From: an uncultured Mucispirillum sp.
Lineage (GTDB): Bacteria; Chrysiogenota; Deferribacteres; Deferribacterales; Mucispirillaceae
Direction: 5' to 3'
Assembly: GCA_945929285.1 (NCBI GenBank)
Contig: CAMEOC010000035.1
Location: forward strand, 1 to 8,107
DNA: 8,107 bases
This document shows positions 1 to 6,707 of this stretch, one piece after another (position 1 is the stretch's first letter; each line of letters begins with the position of its first letter). The translations under genes were made by a program, and so were the position numbers. The notes under the pieces are model-generated. The model was not told where the DNA came from and searched no databases. It saw nothing but the letters and a program-made list of their open reading frames with translations.

Positions 1-1153
1 CCTGGTTAAGTTTAGCTGGATCATTTTTATATTTTTCACGAAGCTCCATCATTTTTGGCTGTAACTTCGTCATTTCTTTCATAGAAACCATACTTTTCAT
101 AGTAAGTGGTAAAGTTAATATTTTTACTATAATTGTAAGAATAATAATAGCAATACCATAGTTATGGAAAATATCATATAAGAAATTTAAAATATAAAGC
201 ATAGGAATAGCTATAAAATAAAACCAGCCGTAATCCATACTTTTTTGTAATGAAAGGCCGTATGATTTTAATTCATCATAATATTTAGGCCCTACATAAA
301 ATTGAAAAGAAGCATCATATCTGCTTAAAGGGTTTACAATAAAATCAGTGCTTATAGAAGCCACTGCATTATTGTTTTCTTGAGATATTTCTGCTTTTTT
401 AAATAATTCATTACTTGCTGCTGCAAATAAGAAATATTTAGATGTATAACCTGCCCAAACGGCATTATCTAATGTTTCTTTATCATCATCATCTGCTTTT
501 ACTCTATATGTTTTACTGCCGTTTGTAATAACTGCACCTTCAAAAACATACATACTATCTTCAAAGCCGCTGCCAAGTTTTGGACCTATTTTTACATTTA
601 ATGGAACACTAAGTGATGCATTACCAGTATTTACAACACTTACAGTAGTGTTTATTAAATAGCTGGTGTTAGATAATTCATAAGATTTTGTAATAATTAA
701 TGAGCCAGACTCTGCTGTAAAAGCAACTACAACACTATCATCTTTATTGGTAACTGTTTTTTTATAACCTGATGTAACAGGTGTTAAAAGATTTGCATAG
801 TCTGTATTGCCGTTTTTATTAAAAGTAACGAAACCGCCTTCCGTATCCTGCCAGTTTATAAGGGAAACACTTCTAATATTACCTGTTTGGCTGTTAAAAG
901 CTACTTCCATTAATTTAGATTTTTCCACTGTAATATCATCAGGATTAACAGCCTGAGGTGATTGCTCTTTTATTTCTACTTTTTCAGCTGTAATGTTATC
1001 TGCAACAGAATTTTCAGCAGGGTATGCTGGTATTTTTGAAGAAGCATTATCTTCTACTGGTGTTTCTGGTGTGAAAAATGGCACTACACCATATGTCCAC
1101 CCAAAAATAACTACAAAACTAAGCACAAGGGCTAAAATGGTCCTTTTATCCAT
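1..1153 (-). CDS. yidC: Membrane protein insertase YidC (C-terminus cut by window edge)
   Basis: Inserts and folds inner-membrane proteins, alone or with SecYEG. The frame gives 384 residues from ATG at 1153 and runs off the left edge, so roughly the last third (the remaining membrane segments) is missing. Residues 1-24 are an N-terminal membrane anchor (MDKRTILALV...). A low-complexity linker reaches about residue 75, and a beta-rich periplasmic domain spans about 76-300, as in Gram-negative YidC. The conserved insertase core begins near 310 with a hydrophobic stretch, then KILTLPLTMKS and SMKEMTKLQPKM at about 344-368. K344 sits where the conserved basic residue of the hydrophilic groove is expected (Arg366 in E. 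coli). An AAGGAT ribosome site lies about 10 bases before ATG. It is the last visible gene of rpmH-rnpA-yidD-yidC, the classic order. Identity is secure. Confidence 0.96.
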   Translation of the reverse strand, partial: MDKRTILALVLSFVVIFGWTYGVVPFFTPETPVEDNASSKIPAYPAENSVADNITAEKVEIKEQSPQAVNPDDITVEKSKLMEVAFNSQTGNIRSVSLINWQDTEGGFVTFNKNGNTDYANLLTPVTSGYKKTVTNKDDSVVVAFTAESGSLIITKSYELSNTSYLINTTVSVVNTGNASLSVPLNVKIGPKLGSGFEDSMYVFEGAVITNGSKTYRVKADDDDKETLDNAVWAGYTSKYFLFAAASNELFKKAEISQENNNAVASISTDFIVNPLSRYDASFQFYVGPKYYDELKSYGLSLQKSMDYGWFYFIAIPMLYILNFLYDIFHNYGIAIIILTIIVKILTLPLTMKSMVSMKEMTKLQPKMMELREKYKNDPAKLNQ

Positions 1154-1185
1154 AACGAAAATATCCTTATAATAAAATAAATACC

Positions 1186-1440
1186 CTATTTTACAGGGTC
1201 ATAGCCCCCTTTATTAAAAGGGTTGCATCGCAGGACACGCCATATAGTAAGTAACAGGCCCTTAAAAAAACCTTTTTTTTGAAAAGCTTCCACTGCATAG
1301 ATTGAACAACTTGGGTAAAAACGGCAGTGGTTTCCCAAATATGGGGAAATGCAATATTTATAACACTTAATCAACATTATTGCTATGTTTTTTGGATGCA
1401 ATAAGTGTAAAAAGTGAAAGAATTTCTCTTTTAATTTCAT
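1186..1440 (-). CDS. yidD: Membrane protein insertion efficiency factor YidD
   Basis: Small membrane-associated protein thought to help YidC-dependent insertion. The 84 residues carry the family signature: [11 protein letters not shown] at 26-36, then [12 protein letters not shown] at 38-49 with its Cys residues, and a C-terminal [16 protein letters not shown] that is typical of YidD. The ATG at 1440 gives a 74-bp overlap with rnpA and an N-terminal extension of about 21 residues compared with many homologues. The internal ATG at 1377 (MLIKCYKY...) would match the usual family start and overlap rnpA by only 11 bp. The upstream start has an AGGGG site 9 bases ahead, while the internal ATG has no visible ribosome site, so the longer form is kept with some doubt. 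yidC starts 32 bp downstream. Confidence 0.93.
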   Translation of the reverse strand: MKLKEKFFHFLHLLHPKNIAIMLIKCYKYCISPYLGNHCRFYPSCSIYAVEAFQKKGFFKGLLLTIWRVLRCNPFNKGGYDPVK

Positions 1441-1738
1441 AAAAATCAGCCCCTGCTGCTTTTGGCAGCACTCTAATAACTAAAGAAATACCTTCAGGGA
1501 TTATAGTTTTATTTAAACGGTATATTTCCCTAAGCCTGCGTTTTAATGTGTTACGCACAACTGCTGATTTGCTAACTTTCTTACTTACAGTGATTCCTGC
1601 TTTAGAGTGTGTGCCCATGTATTTATAATGGATTACAAATAATGGGCCTGAAACTCGTTTCCCCGTATAGAGAGCATTATACTCCCTTGTTTTACGGATA
1701 CGCATACTACGGGGAAAACTTTCAGGTTTAAATTGCAA
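1367..1738 (-). CDS. rnpA: Ribonuclease P protein component (TTG start inside rpmH)
   Basis: Protein subunit of RNase P, which with the catalytic RNA removes tRNA 5' leaders. The 123 residues fit the family length. Visible features are an N-terminal [19 protein letters not shown], a central [16 protein letters not shown] and the RNR signature helix [13 protein letters not shown] at about 62-74, the RNA-binding hallmark. The start is read as TTG at 1738 because residues 2-11 ([10 protein letters not shown]) resemble the usual RnpA N-terminus. This TTG lies within the last codons of rpmH in another frame, an 11-bp overlap, with AAAGG about 11 bases before it. The first ATG is residue 12 (1705) and would trim the conserved N-terminus. 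Translational coupling to rpmH is likely. The 3' end overlaps yidD. Confidence 0.94.
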   Translation of the reverse strand: MQFKPESFPRSMRIRKTREYNALYTGKRVSGPLFVIHYKYMGTHSKAGITVSKKVSKSAVVRNTLKRRLREIYRLNKTIIPEGISLVIRVLPKAAGADFYEIKREILSLFTLIASKKHSNNVD

Positions 1739-1868
1739 GGCGTTTACGACCTTTTGCTCTTCTTCTTTTTAAAACTAACCTGCCACCTTTAGTAGCCATT
1801 CTTGCGCGAAAACCTTGTTTACGAACTTTCTTTAAGTTGGTACGCTTTGCTAAAGTAAGCTGTGCCAT
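1728..1868 (-). CDS. rpmH: Large ribosomal subunit protein bL34
   Basis: Small basic protein of the 50S subunit. Translation from ATG at 1868 gives 46 residues. The core [12 protein letters not shown] (19-30) and the C-terminal [11 protein letters not shown] (34-44) are diagnostic of bL34. The N-terminus is unusual: the normal KRTFQPS block is replaced by [10 protein letters not shown] before NLKKVRKQG, so only the first dozen residues diverge. A strong GGAGG ribosome site lies 6 bases before ATG, and a good promoter lies about 70 bases upstream. The last 11 bases, including the TAA stop, are shared with the proposed TTG start of rnpA. It heads the rpmH-rnpA-yidD-yidC operon. Confidence 0.95.
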   Translation of the reverse strand: MAQLTLAKRTNLKKVRKQGFRARMATKGGRLVLKRRRAKGRKRLAI

Positions 1869-1936
1869 CTTCTGCCTCCATAAAATTTATAAGAACAACC
1901 TAATATGTAGGTCTATATTCTGCATAGTGAAAAATG

Positions 1937-1965
1937 ATAATAAGAATTTTATGCAAAATTGTCAA
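1937..1965 (-). promoter_or_regulatory. Sigma70-type promoter for the rpmH operon
   Basis: Read on the minus strand there is a perfect -35 TTGACA (1960-1965), a 17-base spacer and a -10 TATTAT (1937-1942, 5 of 6 to consensus). Transcription would start near 1930 and give a leader of about 60 bases before rpmH. It sits just after the stop of the preceding gene. A 14-bp perfect AT palindrome (1965-1978) touches the -35 edge, but this may be chance in such AT-rich DNA. Confidence 0.8.
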
Positions 1966-1994
1966 ATAAAATTTTATTAAATATGCAATTTTTT

Positions 1995-3611
1995 TTATTT
2001 TAATATTCCTATTTTGCCATTAGGAAATATTATAAACTCTATTTTTTCACTTGTTATTATGGTTTCTTTATATATATTTTCTATGTTTTTTAATACATTA
2101 GAAAAGTTATTATCAACTTTTATTTCTTCAGCAATAAGATTTGTATTATAGCATGTAATATTATTTATTTTTATTTCATTATTTATTTTTTCCACAATTA
2201 AGGAAATAAAACAGTATGGGCTTTCTATAAATAGATTTTCTGCCTCATCTGCAATGCTAATAAGAGATGAATCAATATTATTTTCCCCAAGTTCTTCTAC
2301 TGATGTAAAGTATGAAAAACTAAACTCTTTATATACAAGGCTTTTTTCATCTACTTTATTATCATTATTTTTAAAGTTAAAAAGCACTGTAAATAGGTTT
2401 TCATCATCTACCCTATCTCCAAAGTAATCATACATTGCAGGGTAATATTTACCATATTCTGTGCCTAGTTCTTCCATAATTTCATCATCTGATATATCAT
2501 CAGATATGTTTTCTATAATATTTATTTCTATATATGGCTTACTATTTTTATTATAGTATGGGTAAACCATTGTAAAATTTTCGTTATTTTGTATTAAAAC
2601 CATACCGTTATTCCACTCAGGCACAGCAGATAATATTTTACTGTGAAGATTATTCATATAACTTAAAGCATATTCTTTTTCGCTGCCTTTTGTGGGAAAA
2701 TAATCGTTTTCTTCATCTTCATAATAATGTTCATGGGTGCAACTTTCATCATGGCTGTGGTCGTGTTCTTCATAATCTTCATCTTCATAAGGATAGTATG
2801 TAACACCATACCTGCCATCTTTAAAAAGAGTAACAGTAAAGCCTGCAATATCATAAACAGGTATTGCTTTTAAAAATAAAGTTATATCACTTTCTATATT
2901 TTCATTGTAAAGCTCATTAAAATCCATTTCTTCTATACCCTCTTTTGATAAAAGCAGGTAGGAAGATTCCTGGTTATTATCTAACTTGCCATCTTTTACA
3001 TAGAAAGTGCAGCTTAATATTTGCCAGTCAAGGTTTATTTCTGGCTGTAATGAATTTGAAAGCACTCGTAATGCTTTTATTTCATTATCATCTGATTTAC
3101 CCTTGCTTATAAGAGCAGGAAAAGGCTTTCTAGAAAAAAGTCTTGAAAGCCCTGTTAATTTTTCAAATACATTTCCAACTTCATCATTGCCAAAGCCTAT
3201 AATTACATAAGATTTATCTGCTCCTGCAAGGTAAAGCCCATAAAATACATCGTATGTGCTGTCATCTATATTATTACCGCCTAGCACTTCTAAGCCAAAC
3301 ATATCATCAATAATAACATTTCTTGCAGCATAAAGCTCAGATGATGTATTTTCAAAAAGACGGTCAAATATTACCTCTAGTTTATCTTGTGTTTCTTCCA
3401 CCTGAGAGCCTTCTTCTTCTATTATGGAAGCAAGAAAGCTGTTTTCATTATCATGCCATGAAAAACAGATGCCTTTTTCAGATGTTTTTTCTATTTTAAG
3501 TGATTTTTCATCTACACTTTCTAAAATAGAAAAAGAAAGATTATCCTTATTATTAGTATTATCTTCAAAAAAAGGAAAAGCCTTTTGTATAATATTTAAC
3601 CATCTTTGCAT
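1995..3611 (-). CDS. Unrecognised acidic 538-residue protein with His-rich patch
   Basis: I do not recognise the family. The protein is long, very acidic and rich in Asn, with no signal peptide or membrane segment, so it is probably cytoplasmic. Residues 276-301 form a patch of Asp/Glu and His containing HDHSHDESCTHEH (283-295), with five His and one Cys, which looks able to bind Zn or Ni. Two short stretches resemble each other: FTVTLFKDGRYGVTYYP (258-274) and EFIIFPNGKIGIL (525-537). Together with the alternating predicted strands they hint at repeated alpha/beta modules, but this is only an impression. ATG at 3611 has AAAGG about 9 bases upstream and lies 15 bp after the fabI stop, so the two are probably co-transcribed. 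Base composition and codon use match fabI and yidC, which argues for a resident gene. No function is assigned. Confidence 0.85.
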   Translation of the reverse strand: MQRWLNIIQKAFPFFEDNTNNKDNLSFSILESVDEKSLKIEKTSEKGICFSWHDNENSFLASIIEEEGSQVEETQDKLEVIFDRLFENTSSELYAARNVIIDDMFGLEVLGGNNIDDSTYDVFYGLYLAGADKSYVIIGFGNDEVGNVFEKLTGLSRLFSRKPFPALISKGKSDDNEIKALRVLSNSLQPEINLDWQILSCTFYVKDGKLDNNQESSYLLLSKEGIEEMDFNELYNENIESDITLFLKAIPVYDIAGFTVTLFKDGRYGVTYYPYEDEDYEEHDHSHDESCTHEHYYEDEENDYFPTKGSEKEYALSYMNNLHSKILSAVPEWNNGMVLIQNNENFTMVYPYYNKNSKPYIEINIIENISDDISDDEIMEELGTEYGKYYPAMYDYFGDRVDDENLFTVLFNFKNNDNKVDEKSLVYKEFSFSYFTSVEELGENNIDSSLISIADEAENLFIESPYCFISLIVEKINNEIKINNITCYNTNLIAEEIKVDNNFSNVLKNIENIYKETIITSEKIEFIIFPNGKIGILK

Positions 3612-3626
3612 ATATACTACCTTTTA

Positions 3627-4391
3627 TTACATAGCTGTAATATTAAAGCCGCCGTCTACATAAACCACAGAGCCTGTTACATTTTTAGCTTTTGGGCTTA
3701 ATAAGAATGCTGCCATATTACCGCAGTCATCAATATCAACATTTCTACCAAGCGGTATGCGCGGTTCGTTATTATTAAGCATAGATTTAAAGCCTGCAAT
3801 ACCTGCTGCTGATAATGTTTTAATAGGGCCTGCAGAAATTGCATTTATTCTTCTGCCATCTTTACCTAAATCAACAGCTAAATAACGAACAGTTGCTTCT
3901 AATGCAGCTTTTGCCACACCCATTACATTGTAGTTTGGCACAACTTTTTCACTGCCATAGTATGTAAGAGTAATAACGCTTGCATCTTCGCTCATAATGC
4001 GTTCAAATTTTTTCACAACAGCAATTAATGTATAAACACTTACATTCATAGAAAGTAAGAAATCATCTCTTGTAACTTCTAAAAATCTGCCAGAAAGTGC
4101 TTCTCTTGTAGCAAATGCAACAGAGTGAACTATTATATCAATTTTTCCAAATTTTGCTTCATATTTATTAACTAATTCTTCTATTGCATTATCATCTGCT
4201 AAATCGCATTCTTCTACAAAAGTAGAGCCTAATTCTTCTGCAATAGGTTTAACGCGTTTTTCATGGGCTGCCACATAAGATAATGCCACATCTGCCCCTT
4301 CTGCTTTTAATTGTTTTGCAATACCGTAAGCAATACTTAAATTACTTGCAATACCAAAAACTAATGCTTTTTTTCCTTCTAAAATTCCCAT
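3627..4391 (-). CDS. fabI: Enoyl-[acyl-carrier-protein] reductase (NADH), FabI
   Basis: Catalyses the last reduction of each fatty-acid elongation cycle, converting trans-2-enoyl-ACP to acyl-ACP with NAD(P)H in the cytoplasm. The 254 residues are of full FabI length. The Rossmann entry has the FabI-specific form FGIASNLSIAYGIA (12-25). The active site is the FabI Tyr-x6-Lys arrangement, Y154 and K161 in YNVMGVAKA, with an upstream Tyr at 144/145 (TYYGSEKVVPNY). SAGPIKTLSAAGI (186-198) and the C-terminal VTGSVVYVDGGFNI are typical. ATG at 4391 follows AAAGGTG at suitable spacing. It is the main FabI type rather than FabK, FabL or FabV. It is probably co-transcribed with the 538-residue gene, which begins 15 bp after its stop. 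It was presumably fixed here before the mobile region to its right was acquired. Confidence 0.96.
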   Translation of the reverse strand: MGILEGKKALVFGIASNLSIAYGIAKQLKAEGADVALSYVAAHEKRVKPIAEELGSTFVEECDLADDNAIEELVNKYEAKFGKIDIIVHSVAFATREALSGRFLEVTRDDFLLSMNVSVYTLIAVVKKFERIMSEDASVITLTYYGSEKVVPNYNVMGVAKAALEATVRYLAVDLGKDGRRINAISAGPIKTLSAAGIAGFKSMLNNNEPRIPLGRNVDIDDCGNMAAFLLSPKAKNVTGSVVYVDGGFNITAM

Positions 4392-4421
4392 AACTTAACA
4401 CCTTTTATTTTTTTAATTATT

Positions 4422-4450
4422 TTTATAGCAGTATATTTATAATAAGTAAA
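4422..4450 (-). promoter_or_regulatory. Possible extended -10 promoter for fabI
   Basis: On the minus strand there is TATAAA (4422-4427) preceded directly by TGC (an extended -10), a 17-base spacer, and TTTACT (4445-4450) as a weak -35 (4 of 6). The predicted start is near 4415, about 25 bases before the fabI ATG. Geometry is good, but the surroundings are so AT-rich that such matches arise by chance. Confidence 0.45.
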
Positions 4451-4491
4451 ATATCAAGTATTTTTTTACATATATACATGATTTTAGGATA

Positions 4492-4756
4492 TTATATATT
4501 TTTCTTTTCCAGTGCACTTTTACAGAATTTATCAAAATCAGAATTTATTTTTTGTGTTTTATTAAAAATAATATACTCTTGCTCTGCCTTTTCTTTTGCC
4601 TGTTCCGTTGAAACTTTGCCTTTATCCGATAAAATATCATACCTTCTAAAATTTAAAAATTCATTTACACTTGCAGAAAATTCTTCCATAGTAAAAGTAT
4701 TTTCCCTTTCTATTAAATTCTATTAAATCTTCAATATAATCAAAATACCCCGTTAC
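4492..4756 (-). pseudogene. RhuM-family C-terminal remnant, frameshifted
   Basis: The 65-residue open frame ending at 4492 matches the C-terminal region of RhuM (virulence RhuM) family proteins as I know it: an acidic start MEEF, NEFLNFRRYDILSDKGKVS, then an A-x-E-kA-E-x-EY helix (AKEKAEQEY) and a terminal DFDKF. Upstream, a second frame supplies VTGYFDYIEDLIE, which corresponds to the segment just before it in the family. The frames are separated by an exact 10-bp duplication (4708-4727). Removing one copy joins them as ...YIEDLIERENTFTMEEF... Beyond 4756 the frame hits a stop and no more of the gene (usually over 300 residues) is visible. RhuM genes are common beside restriction systems and mobile islands, so this marks the scar of an older insertion. 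It is almost certainly non-functional. Confidence 0.7.
4708..4727. repeat. Exact 10-bp tandem duplication
   Basis: Two adjacent copies of TTCTATTAAA (plus strand) occupy 4708-4717 and 4718-4727. The 10-bp length shifts the RhuM-like reading frame. Deleting one copy restores a continuous family-like frame, so the duplication looks like the inactivating lesion, or one of them. Confidence 0.8.
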
Positions 4757-4861
4757 TTATTTAAAATGACGATAAGAAATAGACTGATATTGCGATAAAG
4801 TGTAGTTAAAAAATTTTACAGATATGCATCAAGTATGCACAGATAAAAATATTTAAACAGA

Positions 4862-4894
4862 AATTAAAAAATAACCCTTGATTTATTACAAGGG
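4862..4894 (-). terminator. Rho-independent terminator of the immunity-type operon
   Basis: Read on the minus strand the hairpin is CCCTTG, an 8-base loop TAATAAAT, then CAAGGG (4875-4894), followed by TTATTTTTT. The stem is only 6 bp, but it is the sole GC-rich stem in an AT-rich stretch and lies 12 bases after the stop of the last gene. It would end transcription entering from the right. The sequence between it and the RhuM remnant (about 4757-4861) shows nothing I can identify. Confidence 0.7.
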
Positions 4895-4906
4895 CTTGAA
4901 ATGAAT

Positions 4907-5131
4907 TTATTTAAAAATAATAGTTCGCAGTGTTGTTTCTGAGAGTTGGTACTTTTTACGAAGTTGGTGAAGTGATACACCATTTTTATATTCTTCTATA
5001 ATCTCTTTATTACGCAACTCACGATTTAGTGTTTCTTGTTTTGGTATATAAATAGACGAACCACCAAATTCAGCACACAATGCCAGTGCTTTCTCTTTAC
5101 CTAAAACGGAGATAGGGGGAGGGTTATTCAA
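4907..5131 (-). CDS. Mor-like small DNA-binding protein
   Basis: A 74-residue protein resembling the C-terminal, DNA-binding part of Mor/C-type transcription activators (phage Mu Mor family). The signs are AEFGGSSIYIPKQ (15-27), a basic RELRNKEIIEEYKNG, then a helix-turn-helix LHQLRKKYQLSETTLRTII (54-72). In the family the FGG-x-x-IYIPK block lies just before the helix-turn-helix. True Mor proteins are longer, with an N-terminal dimerisation region that is missing here, although short stand-alone members exist. The start is taken as TTG at 5131. The frame has a stop two codons earlier, so the protein can hardly be longer. It overlaps the end of the Imm74-like gene by 8 bp, which implies translational coupling. 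It could be a regulator of the array or a passenger. Its target is unknown. Confidence 0.65.
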   Translation of the reverse strand: MNNPPPISVLGKEKALALCAEFGGSSIYIPKQETLNRELRNKEIIEEYKNGVSLHQLRKKYQLSETTLRTIIFK

Positions 5132-5351
5132 AAGTTATTACCATATGCGAACCAACAGTTTTTTCAGTTACTTTTTGGATTATCTCGTTTTTGTCTTCTT
5201 CGGTTAATGGTTCGCTTTCTGGTATAAGCCAGTTTTTCATTGAACTTTTATAACAGACAAAACCGCCAACTATCATTTCGCCTGCGATTCTCGCAGTTCT
5301 GCCATCGAGTTCTACGTCTATGTATGTGTTTGTTCCGGTGATTTTTGTCAT
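5124..5351 (-). CDS. Imm74-like immunity protein
   Basis: A 75-residue protein that I match to the Imm74 immunity family of polymorphic-toxin systems. It has an N-terminal strand pair (TYIDVELDGRTARIAGEM, 9-26), a Gly-rich turn with GGFVCYKSSMKNW (29-41), a Pro-containing link to EPLTEEDKNEIIQKV, and a C-terminal strand SHMVITFE. Family members neutralise a partner toxin in the same cell by direct binding. The partner is not in the window. ATG at 5351 has AAGGA 6-7 bases upstream and lies 2 bp after the stop of the Imm11-like gene. Its 3' end overlaps the Mor-like gene. The segment for residues 12-26 recurs, diverged, at the right edge of the window (8062-8106), so at least two Imm74 copies bracket the array. 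The family call is from memory of the motif pattern. Confidence 0.72.
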   Translation of the reverse strand: MTKITGTNTYIDVELDGRTARIAGEMIVGGFVCYKSSMKNWLIPESEPLTEEDKNEIIQKVTEKTVGSHMVITFE

Positions 5352-5353
5352 AA

Positions 5354-5896
5354 TTAGTCCTTTTCGCTATCCCAAGCTTCTATAAATTTAAAACCCTTAA
5401 GCTGGTTTTCATTTACTATATTTAAAAATTCATCAGTTACGAAATATTTCATGTCAACAATTCCATCAAAACGGGATGTTTGAAAAAGTGGTGGAAAATC
5501 AAGCATTTTAAAACAATATTTCTCTACTCCTATAATATCATTGTCAAGATATTCAAATACAGTTTTATTATTATTTAATGCATCAATCACTTTTAAATTA
5601 TTTAGTAATATGAAATCATCTTGAAATCTTATATACTGAATCTCAAATTTTTCATTTTTATTAAAAATATTATAGGTTCGGTTATTAATTAAAAGTCCTC
5701 TAAAATCCCAGCACCTAATAACATCACCTATTTTTAATCCTTCATCATTTGCATAGTTAAAAGTTATGCATCCTTCTTTAAAAGTTAATTTTCGACCTCT
5801 ATTTATTTCTTTAAAATCTCTCTTAGTTAGATTTGTTTCGTTTATAAAACAACCTTGATAATTATCAACATCAAGATTTAATTTGTAAATTTTCAT
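5354..5896 (-). CDS. Imm11/Imm43-like (DUF1629-type) immunity protein
   Basis: A 180-residue soluble protein with no signal or membrane segment. The general layout fits the imm11/Imm43 (DUF1629-related) immunity families: GDVIRCWDFRGLLINNRTYNIF near 57-78, where a structural W-x-x-x-G-x-L-x-x block precedes the middle domain; LKVIDALNNNKTVFEY near 101-116; and a C-terminal ...YFVTDEFLNIVNENQLKGFKFIEAWD, corresponding to the 'vs..l...l....l-G-f-f' ending common in that group. Such proteins often sit in tandem downstream of Rhs or other polymorphic toxins. A consensus AAGGAG lies 6 bases before ATG (5896) and overlaps the stop of the chimeric gene, while the Imm74-like gene begins 2 bp after its own stop, so it is inside a tight operon. 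The toxin it blocks cannot be deduced. The exact family number is uncertain. Confidence 0.6.
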   Translation of the reverse strand: MKIYKLNLDVDNYQGCFINETNLTKRDFKEINRGRKLTFKEGCITFNYANDEGLKIGDVIRCWDFRGLLINNRTYNIFNKNEKFEIQYIRFQDDFILLNNLKVIDALNNNKTVFEYLDNDIIGVEKYCFKMLDFPPLFQTSRFDGIVDMKYFVTDEFLNIVNENQLKGFKFIEAWDSEKD

Positions 5897-5906
5897 AAAA
5901 AACTCC

Positions 5907-6335
5907 TTAATTATGAACTTTCAACAATCCATTTAATAAATCTCTTCGTATCTTTTGAAGCTCATTACATATTAGTTTCTGTATTTGTGCATCCGAACAC
6001 TCTTTTTCAATTGCATCATATACAATACTATTTAAGCGTTCATAAACTTCATCAAAATATGAATTCAAATGCCCACCACAATGCATTACTTCGGTTGTAA
6101 CAAATTCATTCTTTTGGTAAGGTAAAAATACACCATTTGCAGGTGAATTTAAATCAATTCCATATTCGTGCAAGATTGCAACACGTGCTCTAGATTTTTC
6201 TGAATTAACTGAATATGAACAATCAAATATACACATTTTGTTCATGGATGAAGTGATTTTTATGACAACCTTTTTCCATTCATCATCTATGGTTTCAACT
6301 ATCAAATTACCTAATTCTTTATATAAATCTGCCAT
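5907..6335 (-). pseudogene. Chimeric ORF: YezG-like N-terminus fused to truncated AHH nuclease toxin
   Basis: The open frame codes for 142 residues in two unrelated halves. Residues 1-46 (MADLYKELGNLIVETI..EWKKV..) look like the first strand-helix of YezG/DUF600 immunity proteins (LY..i..li...I...W.kV). From about residue 48 it changes to the C-terminal part of AHH nuclease toxins (HNH/Endo VII superfamily): RVAILHEYGIDLN, PANGVFLP (65-72), MHCGGHLNSYFDEVYERL (84-101) with the second conserved H-G-x-H/Y block, then a helical tail. The N-terminal [A/G]HH catalytic motif, expected just before residue 48, is absent, so no nuclease activity is expected. The junction lies near 6190-6200. The frame is intact and has a GAGG ribosome site 5 bases before ATG, plus a TATAAT at 6357-6362 that could be a weak -10. 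It may be a deletion fusion still being translated, or a protein with a new role. Confidence 0.6.
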
Positions 6336-6365
6336 ATAAGCCTCGAAGTTTAATTAATTATAATG

Positions 6366-6665
6366 CTAAATAGGACTCTGTTCTATTCCATCAATTTTAT
6401 ATTCAACAAAAAAACCTAAAGGTCTTTTTGTTGACTTATCAGAATTATAAATGATTTGAATATCAACTTCAACCTTCCAAACGGGGAATATTTTAATAAA
6501 TGAATACTCTCCCTCTAATAAGAACATTATTATAGCCAATTCACAGTCCTCATATTCTTTTACAATTTCTTTTCCACCTGAATTATAATCCAACCAGGTA
6601 AGATTTCTCAATGTGGTTATTATCCAGGATATCCACTCTTTTTTTATGACAATAGTATTCCACAA
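6366..6665 (-). CDS. Unrecognised 99-residue ORF, possibly 5'-truncated
   Basis: I do not recognise the family. The frame encodes a soluble protein rich in Trp and Ile with alternating strands: WISWIITTLRNLTWLDYN, then CELAIIMFLLEGEYSFIKIFP, then VEVDIQIIY and RPLGFFVEYKIDG. That size and make-up are compatible with a small immunity protein, but this rests on position only. The start is TTG at 6665, with AAGG too close to serve as a ribosome site. The open frame extends upstream a further 15 codons (about to 6710) without an ATG, including HFEKSRLW just before the TTG. The gene may therefore have lost its 5' end, perhaps at the same event that broke the ORF to its right. It stops at TAG 30 bp before the chimeric ORF. 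Confidence 0.45.
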   Translation of the reverse strand: MWNTIVIKKEWISWIITTLRNLTWLDYNSGGKEIVKEYEDCELAIIMFLLEGEYSFIKIFPVWKVEVDIQIIYNSDKSTKRPLGFFVEYKIDGIEQSPI

Positions 6666-6707
6666 CCTTGATTTTTCAAAATGTCTTTTCTGTAGGGTGA
6701 CAGATGG

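Noticed and set aside
1965..1978. Perfect 14-bp palindrome AATAAAATTTTATT as an operator
   Set aside because: It consists only of A and T in very AT-rich DNA, and there is no second site or known regulator; chance is the simpler explanation.
1869..1994. AT-rich stretch beside rpmH as a replication origin (oriC)
   Set aside because: rpmH is often next to dnaA and oriC, but no DnaA-box-like TTATNCACA cluster and no dnaA gene are seen; the stretch is explained by the rpmH promoter and leader.
2663..2854. Met/Lys-rich 63-residue open frame opposite to nothing but inside the 538-residue gene
   Set aside because: It reads the His/acidic patch in another frame, has a biased composition and no ribosome site; a shadow frame.
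3007..3663. Plus-strand open frames across the 538-residue gene
   Set aside because: Antisense shadows of a strongly biased coding sequence; no motif or start signal.
4787..4850. Repeated ATGCA words as an att site or short repeat array
   Set aside because: Only two short copies with no flanking duplication or integrase; not distinguishable from chance.
6340..6365. TATAAT at 6357-6362 as a dedicated promoter for the chimeric ORF
   Set aside because: The -10 matches, but no -35 better than 3 of 6 lies at 17-18 bases, and the gene is packed in an operon-like run; mentioned only in the gene entry.
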